A stretch of 23,662 nt of DNA from Candidatus Eiseniibacteriota bacterium (GTDB taxonomy: Bacteria > Arandabacterota > Arandabacteria > JAGLYR01). The notes under the pieces were generated by a model that saw only the letters and a program-made list of their open reading frames with translations, did no database searches and was not told where the DNA came from. Of this stretch, positions 1 through 8,792 are shown piece after piece. The stretch covers positions 1 to 23,662 of the forward strand of contig JAGLYR010000307.1 in NCBI GenBank assembly GCA_023132135.1, read 5' to 3'. The position numbers and the translations under genes were made by a program. Each line of letters begins with the position of its first letter. Positions within the stretch are counted from its first letter, which is position 1.

Positions 1-522
1 TACGATGAGAGCCTGATGATATGGCATGGTCCGGTGGTTCCCTACCACGGAGGCACCCCCATATTCAACCGCAAGGGAGAACTTCTGGGTCTTACCGAGG
101 GAGTGCCCAAGGGGGGAGAAGGGGTGGTCTTCATCCTTCCCGCCAAAACCTGTATGCGGGTCAGCGAGGTTCTCAAGAAAGACGGTCAGGTAAAAAGGGG
201 GTGCATAGGAATCTTCTGCGAGGCAAAGCCCGGCGCCTGCGAAAAGGGAAAAACCTCGGAAGGTGTTTTGATCACCGAGGTGATCGAAAAGAGCCCTGCC
301 TTCATAGCGGGACTGAATCCCGGGGATAGAATAGTTAGTTTCAACGGAAAGTCTGTCGAAAGTACGGACCAACTTAGAAGGCTGATCTCCGCCACCGAAG
401 TGGGGTCTCATATCCTCTTGGGGGTGATTCACAAGAGGGGGAATGCAAAGAAGAACGTCCTGGTACGAACGGTGGAGCATGATGGATTGGGAATGAGAAG
501 ATGTCCCCACCGGTCGATTTGA
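1..522 (+). CDS. HtrA-like PDZ protein with a degenerate protease domain (5' end cut off by window)
   Basis: The reading frame is open from base 1, so the start lies outside the window; 173 residues are visible. The first part resembles the end of a trypsin-like S1C (HtrA/Deg) domain: a PYHGGTPIFN stretch, then a GELLGLTEG strand where HtrA proteins have GNSGG followed by G-E-V-I-G-I. In this alignment the catalytic serine is replaced by histidine and one residue is inserted after GG, so the protein is probably not an active serine protease. A PDZ domain follows, roughly visible residues 70-155, with the GVLITEVIEKSPAFIAGLNPGDRI core typical of HtrA PDZ domains. It may act as a peptide-binding or regulatory paralogue of the intact HtrA at 948-2189. 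Base composition is lower in GC than most of the window. The family call is fairly secure; the loss of activity is inferred from one motif, because the His and Asp regions are not visible. Confidence 0.75.
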   Translation, partial: YDESLMIWHGPVVPYHGGTPIFNRKGELLGLTEGVPKGGEGVVFILPAKTCMRVSEVLKKDGQVKRGCIGIFCEAKPGACEKGKTSEGVLITEVIEKSPAFIAGLNPGDRIVSFNGKSVESTDQLRRLISATEVGSHILLGVIHKRGNAKKNVLVRTVEHDGLGMRRCPHRSI

Positions 523-665
523 AAAGTTCGTTTTCTGCCGGAACTTCTTGCCGCCTTCGGGGGTATACTTAATATGGAGGCTGTTATGAATACGGGGTAA
601 CCAGGACTACGGGTCGAAGGTTCTCCAATTGAACATTCGAAACCTTCAAAAGTGAGGAGGCAAGG

Positions 666-827
666 ATGGTTGTCGATCCCATTTGCCTGATGGAGATAGA
701 TGAGAAAAACGCTCCCGCCAAGAGCGTCTTCAACGGCCAGACCTTTTATTTCTGTCACGACAACTGCAAACGGAAGTTCGAAGAGGACCCCGGGAAATAC
801 GTAGACGTGGAGGAAAAGGAGAAATAA
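666..827 (+). CDS. Small YHS-domain protein
   Basis: A 53-residue protein starts at ATG 666 behind a good ribosome binding site (GAGGAGG about eight bases upstream). It begins MVVDPICLMEID and continues with FNGQTFYFCHDNCKRKFEEDPGKYV. This is the YHS-domain pattern: D-P-x-C-x-M near the start, then Y/F-F-C-x3-C and F-x-x-D-P-x-x-Y. The key residues are Cys7, Met9, Cys30 and Cys34. YHS domains occur alone or fused to metal-transporting ATPases and are thought to bind metal ions; no specific substrate can be read here. The protein has no signal peptide or membrane segment, so it is probably cytoplasmic. The hydrophilic tail VDVEEKEK is ordinary. It lies between two HtrA-family genes without overlapping either, so it may be transcribed with them, but nothing shows a shared function. 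Confidence 0.85.
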   Translation: MVVDPICLMEIDEKNAPAKSVFNGQTFYFCHDNCKRKFEEDPGKYVDVEEKEK

Positions 828-875
828 GTAAAGACAAGGGTGGTTTGGTTCCACCCGGACAAATCAGTCAGATTC

Positions 876-918
876 AGGTCGGGATGGCGAGTTGACTCAC
901 ATAAAGCTGTCCCGACCT
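876..918. other. Perfect 9-bp inverted repeat upstream of htrA
   Basis: AGGTCGGGA at 876-884 is exactly repeated in inverse as TCCCGACCT at 910-918, with a 25-base loop. It lies in the 120-base gap between the YHS gene and the htrA start. No T-run follows the right arm, so it is a poor intrinsic terminator; an operator or an mRNA leader hairpin is more likely. A second, weaker hairpin (GGGTGG 838-843 with CCACCC 851-856) lies just downstream of the YHS stop codon. Confidence 0.4.
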
Positions 919-947
919 CTTAATATCGTAAGTGTGAGGGTTTAAAG

Positions 948-2189
<1,242 letters not shown>

Positions 2190-2190
2190 G

Positions 2191-3483
2191 TTGATTTCGA
2201 AGTACACGCGGCCGGAAATGGGGCGCCTCTGGACTGAGGAGAACAAATTCCGGGTCTGGTGGGAAATCGAGACTCTGGTCATGGAAGTTCTCGCCTCGGA
2301 TGGACGCGTCCCAGTCTCCCTGGCGCCGGCCATGCGGAAAGCGAAAGCGCCGGATCCGGACGAGATAGCCGCGGTGGAGAAACGCACCCGGCACGACGTG
2401 ATAGCGTTTCTGGAAGTGGCCACCCGGGAACTCGGGGACGATGCCCGTTACGTCCACGCGGGACTTACCTCGTCGGATCTGGTGGACACGGCGCAAGCTG
2501 TTCGGCTGCGCCAGGCCGGGTTGCTCCTCGATCGGGAACTGGGGGAGCTGGAGACGGCGCTGGCCGGCCAGGCCGACCGCCACAGGAACACGGTCATGGT
2601 GGGTCGGACCCACGGGATTCATGCTGAGCCTATCACCCTTGGTCTGAAGCTGGCTGTCTGGCTGGATGAGACCCGGCGGAATCGCGACCGGCTTCGGCGG
2701 GCCGTCGAGACGGTCTCGCACGGGAAACTGTCCGGGTCGGTGGGCACGTTTGCCCACGTGGGTCCACACGTGGAGGCGTACGTGTGCGAGCGGCTGGGTC
2801 TGAAACCCGCGCCGGCATCGACCCAGATTATCCAGAGAGACCGTGTTGCCGAATTCCTCAGCACGCTGGCCATCGTGGGGGGATCCCTGGAGAAATTCGC
2901 CACCGAGATCCGAGGCCTCCAGAGAACCGAGATCGGGGAGTTGGAGGAGCCTTTCCTCGCCGGCCAGAAGGGTTCATCCTCGATGCCCCACAAGCGGAAT
3001 CCCATCATCTGCGAGAGAATCGCAGGGCTGGCCCGCGCTCTCCGCGGGTACGCGCTGGCGGGGTTTGAGAACATGGCCCTGTGGCACGAGCGCGATATCT
3101 CACACTCCTCGGTGGAACGGATCGTCCTGCCCGATGCCTGCATCCTGACCGACTATGTCACTGCTCGGATGACGTGGGTCATCGACGGTCTGACAGTGAA
3201 CACGGAGCGGATGAGGGAGAACCTGAACCGGACCCGCGGACTGGTCTTTTCCCAGCGGGTGCTGATCGAACTCATGGAAAAGGGTTGGGCGCGGAGCGAT
3301 GCCTACAATCTGGTCGAGTCCCTGGCGACCGAAACCCTGGGTGGCGGGCCCGATCTGAGGGAGCGGCTGAAGGCGGACCAGCAAGTGAGGGCGACGGCGA
3401 ACGCGGCCGAGATCGATGGGTGGTTCGACGTGACGAAATACCTGCAGAATCTGGAACAGGTTTACGAGCGAGTGGGTCTGTGA
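2191..3483 (+). CDS. purB: Adenylosuccinate lyase
   Basis: Catalyses two fumarate-releasing steps of purine synthesis: SAICAR to AICAR, and adenylosuccinate to AMP. I choose TTG 2191 as the start (430 residues) because the protein then begins like known PurB proteins (ISKYTRPEMGRLWTEENKF). An ATG at 2158 is in frame but would overlap htrA by 32 bases and add a non-conserved tail. A GGAGGAGG stretch lies at 2171-2178. The fumarate-lyase signature GSSSMPHKRNP is at residues 261-271, the HAGLTSSDLVDTA motif is near the N-terminal third, and GRTHGIHAEP carries the conserved His141. All catalytic motifs are intact. It is the first purine gene of the set and its stop codon overlaps the purL start (TGATG), implying translational coupling. 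Confidence 0.97.
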   Translation: MISKYTRPEMGRLWTEENKFRVWWEIETLVMEVLASDGRVPVSLAPAMRKAKAPDPDEIAAVEKRTRHDVIAFLEVATRELGDDARYVHAGLTSSDLVDTAQAVRLRQAGLLLDRELGELETALAGQADRHRNTVMVGRTHGIHAEPITLGLKLAVWLDETRRNRDRLRRAVETVSHGKLSGSVGTFAHVGPHVEAYVCERLGLKPAPASTQIIQRDRVAEFLSTLAIVGGSLEKFATEIRGLQRTEIGELEEPFLAGQKGSSSMPHKRNPIICERIAGLARALRGYALAGFENMALWHERDISHSSVERIVLPDACILTDYVTARMTWVIDGLTVNTERMRENLNRTRGLVFSQRVLIELMEKGWARSDAYNLVESLATETLGGGPDLRERLKADQQVRATANAAEIDGWFDVTKYLQNLEQVYERVGL

Positions 3484-5825
3484 TGCCGGCACCGACAGAT
3501 GTGGAGCAGGCGGTAGGGCTTCTGCTGGATCTCGATCTGGGATTCTCTCCCAATGAGGCGATGCGCCTTCTGAAAAAGCTGGGGAGGCAGCCGACGCTGG
3601 CTGAAGCGACGCTCTTCAGCATCATGTGGAGTGAACATTGCTCCTACAAGTCCTCCCGGAGTACTTTGAAGGCGCTCCCGACTGACGGCGAGCATGTGGT
3701 GCTGGGGCCCGGTGAGGACGCGGGAGTGGTGCGCATTGGTGAGTGGGGAGGGCGCTCGTGGTGCCTGGTGATGGCTCATGAGAGTCACAATCACCCCTCG
3801 CAGATTGTCCCTGCTGAGGGGGCGGCTACCGGGATCGGTGGGATTGTCCGCGATGTGTACTGCATGGGGGCGGATGTGGTGGGAGTCATGGATGCTCTGC
3901 GGTTCGGCAATCCGGATGGGGAGCGAGGCGTCGCCGCTCGGGAAATCGTCACAGGTGTGGTAGATGGAATCTGGCAGTATGGCAATGCCCTTGGGGTTCC
4001 GAACCTGGGTGGGGATGTGGCTTTCGACGATTCCTTCAACGAGAATTGTCTCGTCAACGTCATCGCCTTGGGACTGGTGGCGGAAGATGCCGTGGTGCGG
4101 TCCCGGGTCCCCGGGGAGGCTGCAGCCGAGCCGTACGATGTCATCCTGGTGGGAAAGCCCACGGACTCCAGCGGGTTTGGCGGGGCGACCATGGCTTCCC
4201 GGGCCCTGGAGGATGACGAAGAGGTTGAACAGGACCGGGGCGCCGTGCAGGTTCCCGACCCCTTCCTCAAGCGCATGCTGACGCTGGCCTCGGCCCGGGT
4301 GCTGGCCCTGGCGCGGGAACGGGAAGTCCCTGTTGGATGGAAGGACCTGGGCGCCGGCGGTATTGCCTGCGCCACGTCGGAGATGGCGGCGGCGTCCGGT
4401 TTTGGAATGCAGATTGACCTGGCGTTGGTTCCAGTGGCCGAAGGGGATCTGGGACCGGAAGTCGTCGTTTGTTCAGAGACCCAGGAGCGGTACTGTTGGG
4501 TGGTTCCGCGCTGGTTCACACCGGAAGTGCTGAAAATCTACAATGATGACTTTGAACTGCCCCATATCTACCACAACGCCCGAGCGGCAGTCATCGGCAA
4601 GGTGACCAAATCGAGGCGCTACCAGGTTGATATGGAGGGCGAGCGGGTGTGTGACATGCCGGTGGAATTGATCACCGAGCCGGTTCGGGAGGAGAGGAAC
4701 ATCGCTCCTTGGCCGGCACCTCCGGCGCAGCCGCAACTGCCCCCGATGGCGGATCTCAATGTGGCGCTTACAGAGGTTCTTGCGTCCTTCGATCAATGCT
4801 CGAGGGAATTCGTGTATAGGCATTACGACACAGAAGTTAAGGGGTGCGCTGTCGTTCGCTCTGGGGAGGCGGACGCCGGAGTAATAGCGCCGTTGCCAGG
4901 GGAGTCCCTCGGGCTGGCTTTCTCTGTGGATGGGAACCCGCGGTACGGCCGGCTGGATCCCTACTGGGCAGGAGCATTGGCTGTGGCCGAGGCCATGCGC
5001 AATGTGGCGGCCGTCGGCGCGACCCCCTGGTCCCTTACGGATTGCCTGAACTACGGATCACCGGAAGACCCCGAGACCTTCGGAGCTTTTGCCGAGGGCG
5101 TGAGAGGAATCTCTGATGCCGCTCGCCGGTTGTGGCGGAAGGGTTCGGATCGGGAACCCGTCCCGATCATTTCCGGCAACGTCAGCTTCTACAACCACTC
5201 AACATCGGGGAAAGCCGTAGCCCCATCTCCGATCGTTTGCTGCGCCGGCGTGCTGCAGGACTACTCGAGGTGTCTCACTCCAAGGCTCAAGCGGGCCGGC
5301 AGTATCATCTATCTCCTGGGTCCGCGGTATGGCGAGATGGGTGGCTCCGAGTACATGAGAATCCTGACCGGCGTGTGGTGGGCAGCAGTGCCGCAAGTGC
5401 GCTTCGAGGAAGAGAGAGTGCGGATTCATGCGGCGATTGAGCTTGCCGGGGACGGGCTGCTTCTGTCCTGTCACGATATTTCCTCGGGGGGAATGCTTGT
5501 GAGCGCAGCGGAGATGATGCTGGCCAACGATCCGGGGCAGGTTCTGGGCATGGAACTGGAAGTTGGGGATCTTGGGGCGGCGACGAGAGCCGACCTGTGG
5601 TTGTTCTGCGAGTCGCCGGGTTTCCTGATGGAAGTGGACTGCGCTCTGGCTGGAGAGGTTGAGGCCCGGCTTGCCGGGATGGGCGTCCGGCCGGAACGGG
5701 TGGGCGCCGTGACACATGGCGACAGGCTCGTGGTCCGTCATCTCGGCAGCGCGGCCATCGATCTTGGGTATACAGACTTGAAGTCAGGCTGGTCGTCCGC
5801 CGTGGCAGGAGCTTTTGTAGGATGA
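3483..5825 (+). CDS. purL: Phosphoribosylformylglycinamidine synthase, PurL subunit
   Basis: ATP-dependent synthetase subunit that converts FGAR to FGAM, using ammonia from PurQ. At 780 residues it is the small type that needs separate PurS and PurQ, both encoded just downstream. The ATG at 3483 overlaps the purB stop; the frame is open further upstream inside purB, but that part has no PurL similarity. The N-terminus carries the conserved MWSEHCSYKSSR motif (His52), then ESHNHPSQIVPAEGAATGIGG, which belongs to the PurM-like ATP-binding fold. Two AIRS-type halves follow as usual, with a second ammonia-channel-side domain starting near residue 440. The stop overlaps purQ by four bases (ATGA). 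No damage is visible. Confidence 0.97.
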   Translation: MPAPTDVEQAVGLLLDLDLGFSPNEAMRLLKKLGRQPTLAEATLFSIMWSEHCSYKSSRSTLKALPTDGEHVVLGPGEDAGVVRIGEWGGRSWCLVMAHESHNHPSQIVPAEGAATGIGGIVRDVYCMGADVVGVMDALRFGNPDGERGVAAREIVTGVVDGIWQYGNALGVPNLGGDVAFDDSFNENCLVNVIALGLVAEDAVVRSRVPGEAAAEPYDVILVGKPTDSSGFGGATMASRALEDDEEVEQDRGAVQVPDPFLKRMLTLASARVLALAREREVPVGWKDLGAGGIACATSEMAAASGFGMQIDLALVPVAEGDLGPEVVVCSETQERYCWVVPRWFTPEVLKIYNDDFELPHIYHNARAAVIGKVTKSRRYQVDMEGERVCDMPVELITEPVREERNIAPWPAPPAQPQLPPMADLNVALTEVLASFDQCSREFVYRHYDTEVKGCAVVRSGEADAGVIAPLPGESLGLAFSVDGNPRYGRLDPYWAGALAVAEAMRNVAAVGATPWSLTDCLNYGSPEDPETFGAFAEGVRGISDAARRLWRKGSDREPVPIISGNVSFYNHSTSGKAVAPSPIVCCAGVLQDYSRCLTPRLKRAGSIIYLLGPRYGEMGGSEYMRILTGVWWAAVPQVRFEEERVRIHAAIELAGDGLLLSCHDISSGGMLVSAAEMMLANDPGQVLGMELEVGDLGAATRADLWLFCESPGFLMEVDCALAGEVEARLAGMGVRPERVGAVTHGDRLVVRHLGSAAIDLGYTDLKSGWSSAVAGAFVG

Positions 5826-6655
5826 GCAGAGACGGGCTGGACAGGCGGGTTGCAGTCCTGGGGTTTCCCGGTTCGAACTGCGAGGTGGAGACGCAGCGAG
5901 CTCTGCTGGCTGCCGGTGTGAAAGCGGATATTGTCCGGTGGAACGAGAGCCCCGACCGGCTGAGTCACTATGGTGGCTTTGTCCTGCCCGGGGGATTCAG
6001 CTACCAGGATCGCGTCCGGGCCGGCGCGCTGGCGGCCAAGGAGACAATCGTCGAGGCGGTGACGGCGGGCGCCGAAGAGGGCAAGCCCATCCTGGGTATC
6101 TGCAACGGGTGCCAGATTCTTGTGGAAGCAGGGCTGGTGCCGGGAATTCGGGAGGGGGACGTGGAGATGGCCTTGGCTCCCAACCACCGCCCCGGAGGGG
6201 CAGGGTACTACTGCCGCTGGGTGTTTCTGAAGCACGTGGCTTCTCCCGGCCGCTGCCTCCTGACGCGCCTGCTGGGCCAGAGCGAAGTTCTTCCAATTCC
6301 CATTGCCCATGCCGAGGGACGGTTTGTCACATCATCGAACGACCTGGTGGCAACCCTGAGGGAAAACGACCAGGTGGTTCTGCGGTACTGCGATGCTCAT
6401 GGACGGGTGAGTTCGAGCCCGGATGTCAATCCCAACGGTTCAGTGGATGATATTGCCGGGTTGTGCAATCCCCGGGGGAATGTCCTGGCTCTGATGCCCC
6501 ACCCCGAACGGGCTGCCTGGCTCCGGCAGGTACCCGAAGGGATGGAGACGTTGTGGGCGACAGACAGGTCCGGGGCCGCGGGGCGCGGGCAGGATCTGGA
6601 GAACGAAGGGCCGGGCCGCCGGTTGTTTGAAGCCTTTGGGTGGGAGCAGGGATGA
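5822..6655 (+). CDS. purQ: Phosphoribosylformylglycinamidine synthase, PurQ glutaminase subunit
   Basis: Class I glutamine amidotransferase that supplies ammonia to PurL. The N-terminus (RRVAVLGFPGSNCEVET) and the oxyanion strand GGFVLPGGFSYQDRVRAGA are typical of PurQ. The nucleophile is Cys94 in GICNGCQIL, and the His227/Glu229 pair lies in MPHPER. At 277 residues it is longer than the usual 220-235, partly from an insertion after the nucleophile (a PNHRPGGAGYYCRW stretch) and partly from a C-terminal segment rich in Gly and Arg before the last helix. The ATG overlaps the purL stop as ATGA, and its own stop overlaps the next gene the same way. Confidence 0.96.
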   Translation: MSRDGLDRRVAVLGFPGSNCEVETQRALLAAGVKADIVRWNESPDRLSHYGGFVLPGGFSYQDRVRAGALAAKETIVEAVTAGAEEGKPILGICNGCQILVEAGLVPGIREGDVEMALAPNHRPGGAGYYCRWVFLKHVASPGRCLLTRLLGQSEVLPIPIAHAEGRFVTSSNDLVATLRENDQVVLRYCDAHGRVSSSPDVNPNGSVDDIAGLCNPRGNVLALMPHPERAAWLRQVPEGMETLWATDRSGAAGRGQDLENEGPGRRLFEAFGWEQG

Positions 6656-7167
6656 GCACGAAGATTGCACTCGTAGTCCGGTTGAAGGTTCCCGACACGA
6701 CGGCGCTGAGTGCCGAGGATGTCCTAAGGCGGAAGATGGGATACGGAGACCGTCTGGGCCGGCTCCGGCGGGAGGATTGGTGGCTCTTCGAAGTGGACAC
6801 CGGCGATGGGGCCCGCGCGCGGGCGAGGGTGGGAGAATGGGCCCGCCGATGCACGTCGCTGGTGAATCCCAACAAACATCGTGCCAGGGTTGAGCTCCCC
6901 CGGGAGAAGTCCGGATCCGGTTCAGGAGTACGAGTCCTGGTCCGAGACAGGGACGACGTCCGTGCCCGGTCGATGCTGGCATTCCTGAGGTACAGCCTGG
7001 GCGCCTCCGATCTGCTTTCTCTCCGGTCGGGGACGTTGTGGACAGTTGAGCCGGGAGCCGGTGAAAAGGATCCCCGATCGCTGGCCGAGGGAATTGCGGC
7101 AACCCGGTCTCGCCGGCGGGGACTGTTGGCTAATCCCCACGCACAGACCTTTGAGATCTACGGGTAG
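6652..7167 (+). CDS. purS: Tandem-domain PurS (FGAM synthase small subunit, duplicated)
   Basis: A 171-residue protein, twice the roughly 80 residues of ordinary PurS, which bridges PurL and PurQ in the FGAM synthase complex. Residues 4-83 align by eye with PurS: KIALVVRLKVPD, then RRKMGYGD, WWLFEVD, an ARARARV helix and SLVNPNKHRARVE. A second copy spans about 89-171: VRVLVRDRDDVRARSM, LRYSLGASD, LWTVEPG, and the very PurS-like end LLANPHAQTFEIYG. The halves are strongly diverged from each other. PurS normally dimerises, so this chain could be a covalent pseudo-dimer. The start ATG 6652 overlaps the purQ stop (ATGA). Position between purQ and purF supports the call. The second half is less certain except at its conserved C-terminus. 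Confidence 0.8.
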   Translation: MSTKIALVVRLKVPDTTALSAEDVLRRKMGYGDRLGRLRREDWWLFEVDTGDGARARARVGEWARRCTSLVNPNKHRARVELPREKSGSGSGVRVLVRDRDDVRARSMLAFLRYSLGASDLLSLRSGTLWTVEPGAGEKDPRSLAEGIAATRSRRRGLLANPHAQTFEIYG

Positions 7168-7179
7168 AAGAGCAGTGCC

Positions 7180-7221
7180 ATGATGAATGACGCCGCACCG
7201 GCCAGGAGAGGAATATCGTGA
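7180..7221 (+). CDS. Mini-ORF 1 of the purF leader array
   Basis: A 13-codon frame, MMNDAAPARRGIS, opens at ATG 7180 (or 7183), 12 bases after the purS stop, and ends at TGA 7219-7221. That stop overlaps the GTG of mini-ORF 2 in a GTGA junction. A weak purine-rich GAAGAG lies upstream. No known function; translation is not proven. Confidence 0.4.
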   Translation: MMNDAAPARRGIS

Positions 7222-7259
7222 CGGATGCCGCCGCACCGGTCAGGAGAGAAATATCGTGA
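7218..7259 (+). CDS. Mini-ORF 2 of the purF leader array
   Basis: A 13-codon frame from GTG 7218, VTDAAAPVRREIS, preceded by AGGAGAG at a good distance. Its TGA (7257-7259) overlaps the GTG of mini-ORF 3 by the four bases GTGA. The peptide is nearly identical to that of mini-ORF 3. It looks able to be translated because the ribosome binding site and start match those used by purF itself, but it may be only a by-product of a duplicated start region. Confidence 0.45.
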   Translation: MTDAAAPVRREIS

Positions 7260-7297
7260 CGGATGCCGCCACACCGGTCAGGAGAGAGATATCGTGA
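7256..7297 (+). CDS. Mini-ORF 3 of the purF leader array
   Basis: A 13-codon frame from GTG 7256, VTDAATPVRREIS, with AGGAGAG upstream. Its TGA (7295-7297) overlaps the purF GTG start at 7294 in a GTGA junction, so a ribosome ending here could restart directly on purF. It differs from mini-ORF 2 by one amino acid (Ala to Thr) and one silent change. Confidence 0.45.
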   Translation: MTDAATPVRREIS

Positions 7298-8739
7298 CGG
7301 ATGACATCATGCCCGCCGAGGACAAGTTCAGGGAGGCGTGTGGGCTGTTCGGTGTAGTGGGCACTCCGTCAGCAGCCGAGTGGTGCTACCTCGGTCTCTA
7401 CGCGCTTCAGCACCGTGGTCAGGAGAGCGCCGGCATCGTGGTCTCGGATGGGGAATCCATTGTTGAGCACAGGGGGATGGGTCTGGTCTACGACGTGTTC
7501 GACGAGGAGTCTCTCGGGAGTCTGGCCGGCCACATGGCAATCGGGCACAACAGATATTCCACCATGGGCCTGTCCCGAACGGTCAACATCCAGCCTTTCT
7601 CCATGCATTCCTGGCGGGGCCTCGTGTGTCTGGCCCACAACGGCAACCTGGTCAACGCGTCCCGGATCCGGAGGCGCCTGGAGAGCGAAGGATCGATCTT
7701 CCAGACCGGAACCGATTCCGAGGTGATTGTCCATCTTCTGGCCCGGTCCCGTACTTCGTGTTTCGAGGATGCGCTGGGAGAAGCGCTGGGGGAGCTGGAG
7801 GGAGCCTACTCCCTGCTCCTGATGACCAGGGACCGGCTGTACGCGGTTCGGGATCCCTGGGGATTCCGGCCCCTCTGCATGGGGCGGGCGGGCAGCGCAA
7901 TTGTGGTGGCGTCGGAGTCGTGCGCGCTGGATGTGGTGGGGGCAAGCTTCGAGAGAGAACTGGATCCGGGTGAGCTGGTTGTCGTGTCCGAAGAGGATGG
8001 AGTGGTCTCCATGCCGCTGCTGCCCGCGCAGCAGCGGGCCCAGTGCATCTTCGAGCTCATCTACTTCGCCCGTCCGGACTCGGTCGTGTTTGGCAAGCCC
8101 GTGAGCCGGTTTCGCCGGGAGTTGGGCCGGGCACTTGCAGCGGAACAGAAGGTGGATGCCGATGTGGTGATCTCGGTCCCCGATTCCAGCAACGAGATCG
8201 CCTTGGGATATGCCCAGGGATCCGGGCTCCCGATGGAGTTCGGCCTGATTCGGAATCACTACGTCGGCAGGACCTTCATCTACCCGATCCAGAGTATGCG
8301 GGCGGTGCGGGCCCGGATAAAGTACAATGCCGTGGGGGAAGTTCTCGGCGGGCGCCGGGTTGTTGTTGTGGACGACTCCATTGTGCGCGGCACCACGATG
8401 CGGCGGTTGGTCTCACTCATCCGCAATGGCGGGGCCCGGGAAGTCCATCTGCGGGTCGGTTCCCCTCCCATCTGCAACCCGTGTTGGTTCGGGATCGACA
8501 CGCCCAGTTCCGAGGAGCTGATTGCGTCCGGCAAGTCGCCGGAAGAGATCGCCTCCTTCCTGGGTGTGGACAGTCTCGGTTACCTGTCGCGTGAAGCGCT
8601 GCTGGATATTGGAGGACGGGAAAACGGATTCTGCTCCGCATGTTTCGGCGGGGCGTATCCCATGGAGATGGAGGGACAGAGAGACAAGGCTGTTCTGGAA
8701 CCTTCGCCCCGCTCGCGGGGTGGTCGGCGGCCGCAATGA
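7294..8739 (+). CDS. purF: Amidophosphoribosyltransferase
   Basis: First committed enzyme of purine synthesis: PRPP plus glutamine gives phosphoribosylamine. The GTG 7294 start (481 residues) is behind AGGAGAG and is the only repeat-derived GTG in this frame. It gives a 15-residue propeptide ending before Cys16, the N-terminal nucleophile of the class II glutaminase domain (ACGLFGVVG), as in the Bacillus-type enzyme, which cleaves its propeptide. The PRPP-binding loop VVVVDDSIVRGTT lies around residues 356-368. Cys251, Cys397, Cys447 and Cys450 match in spacing the four 4Fe-4S cluster ligands of the Bacillus subtilis enzyme, so this is the oxygen-sensitive Fe-S type. It is the last gene of the purine run, and its expression may depend on the leader array just upstream. 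Confidence 0.96.
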   Translation: MTDDIMPAEDKFREACGLFGVVGTPSAAEWCYLGLYALQHRGQESAGIVVSDGESIVEHRGMGLVYDVFDEESLGSLAGHMAIGHNRYSTMGLSRTVNIQPFSMHSWRGLVCLAHNGNLVNASRIRRRLESEGSIFQTGTDSEVIVHLLARSRTSCFEDALGEALGELEGAYSLLLMTRDRLYAVRDPWGFRPLCMGRAGSAIVVASESCALDVVGASFERELDPGELVVVSEEDGVVSMPLLPAQQRAQCIFELIYFARPDSVVFGKPVSRFRRELGRALAAEQKVDADVVISVPDSSNEIALGYAQGSGLPMEFGLIRNHYVGRTFIYPIQSMRAVRARIKYNAVGEVLGGRRVVVVDDSIVRGTTMRRLVSLIRNGGAREVHLRVGSPPICNPCWFGIDTPSSEELIASGKSPEEIASFLGVDSLGYLSREALLDIGGRENGFCSACFGGAYPMEMEGQRDKAVLEPSPRSRGGRRPQ

Positions 8740-8792
8740 GTTCGCACGGATGATGTGGAGTTGTTCAAAGGTGGGGGTGGGGAGGTGCGATA

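Larger units (their letters stand above)
7180..7300 (+). repeat. 38-bp tandem repeat (three copies) spanning the purF translation start region
   Basis: Three head-to-tail 38-base units lie at 7180-7217, 7218-7255 and 7256-7293, and the first bases of a fourth (GTGACGGATG) form the purF start. Copies two and three match at 36 of 38 positions; copies one and two at 32 of 38. Every unit contains an AGGAGAG Shine-Dalgarno sequence seven to eight bases before the next GTG. The unit length of 38 is not a multiple of three, so successive GTG codons fall in successive frames. This is what produces the overlapping mini-ORFs described separately. Confidence 0.9.

Noticed and set aside
616-647. GAAGGTT/AACCTTC inverted repeat before the YHS gene as a terminator
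   Set aside because: Only seven base pairs, an 18-base loop and no T-run; not enough to call.
3081-3482. N-terminal extension of the purL frame inside purB
   Set aside because: The extension is a Gly/Arg/Asp-rich shadow of purB; PurL similarity begins after ATG 3483, which overlaps the purB stop in the usual coupled way.
7180-7300. CRISPR array
   Set aside because: The 38-bp units are directly adjacent without spacers and each contains a ribosome binding site and start codon.
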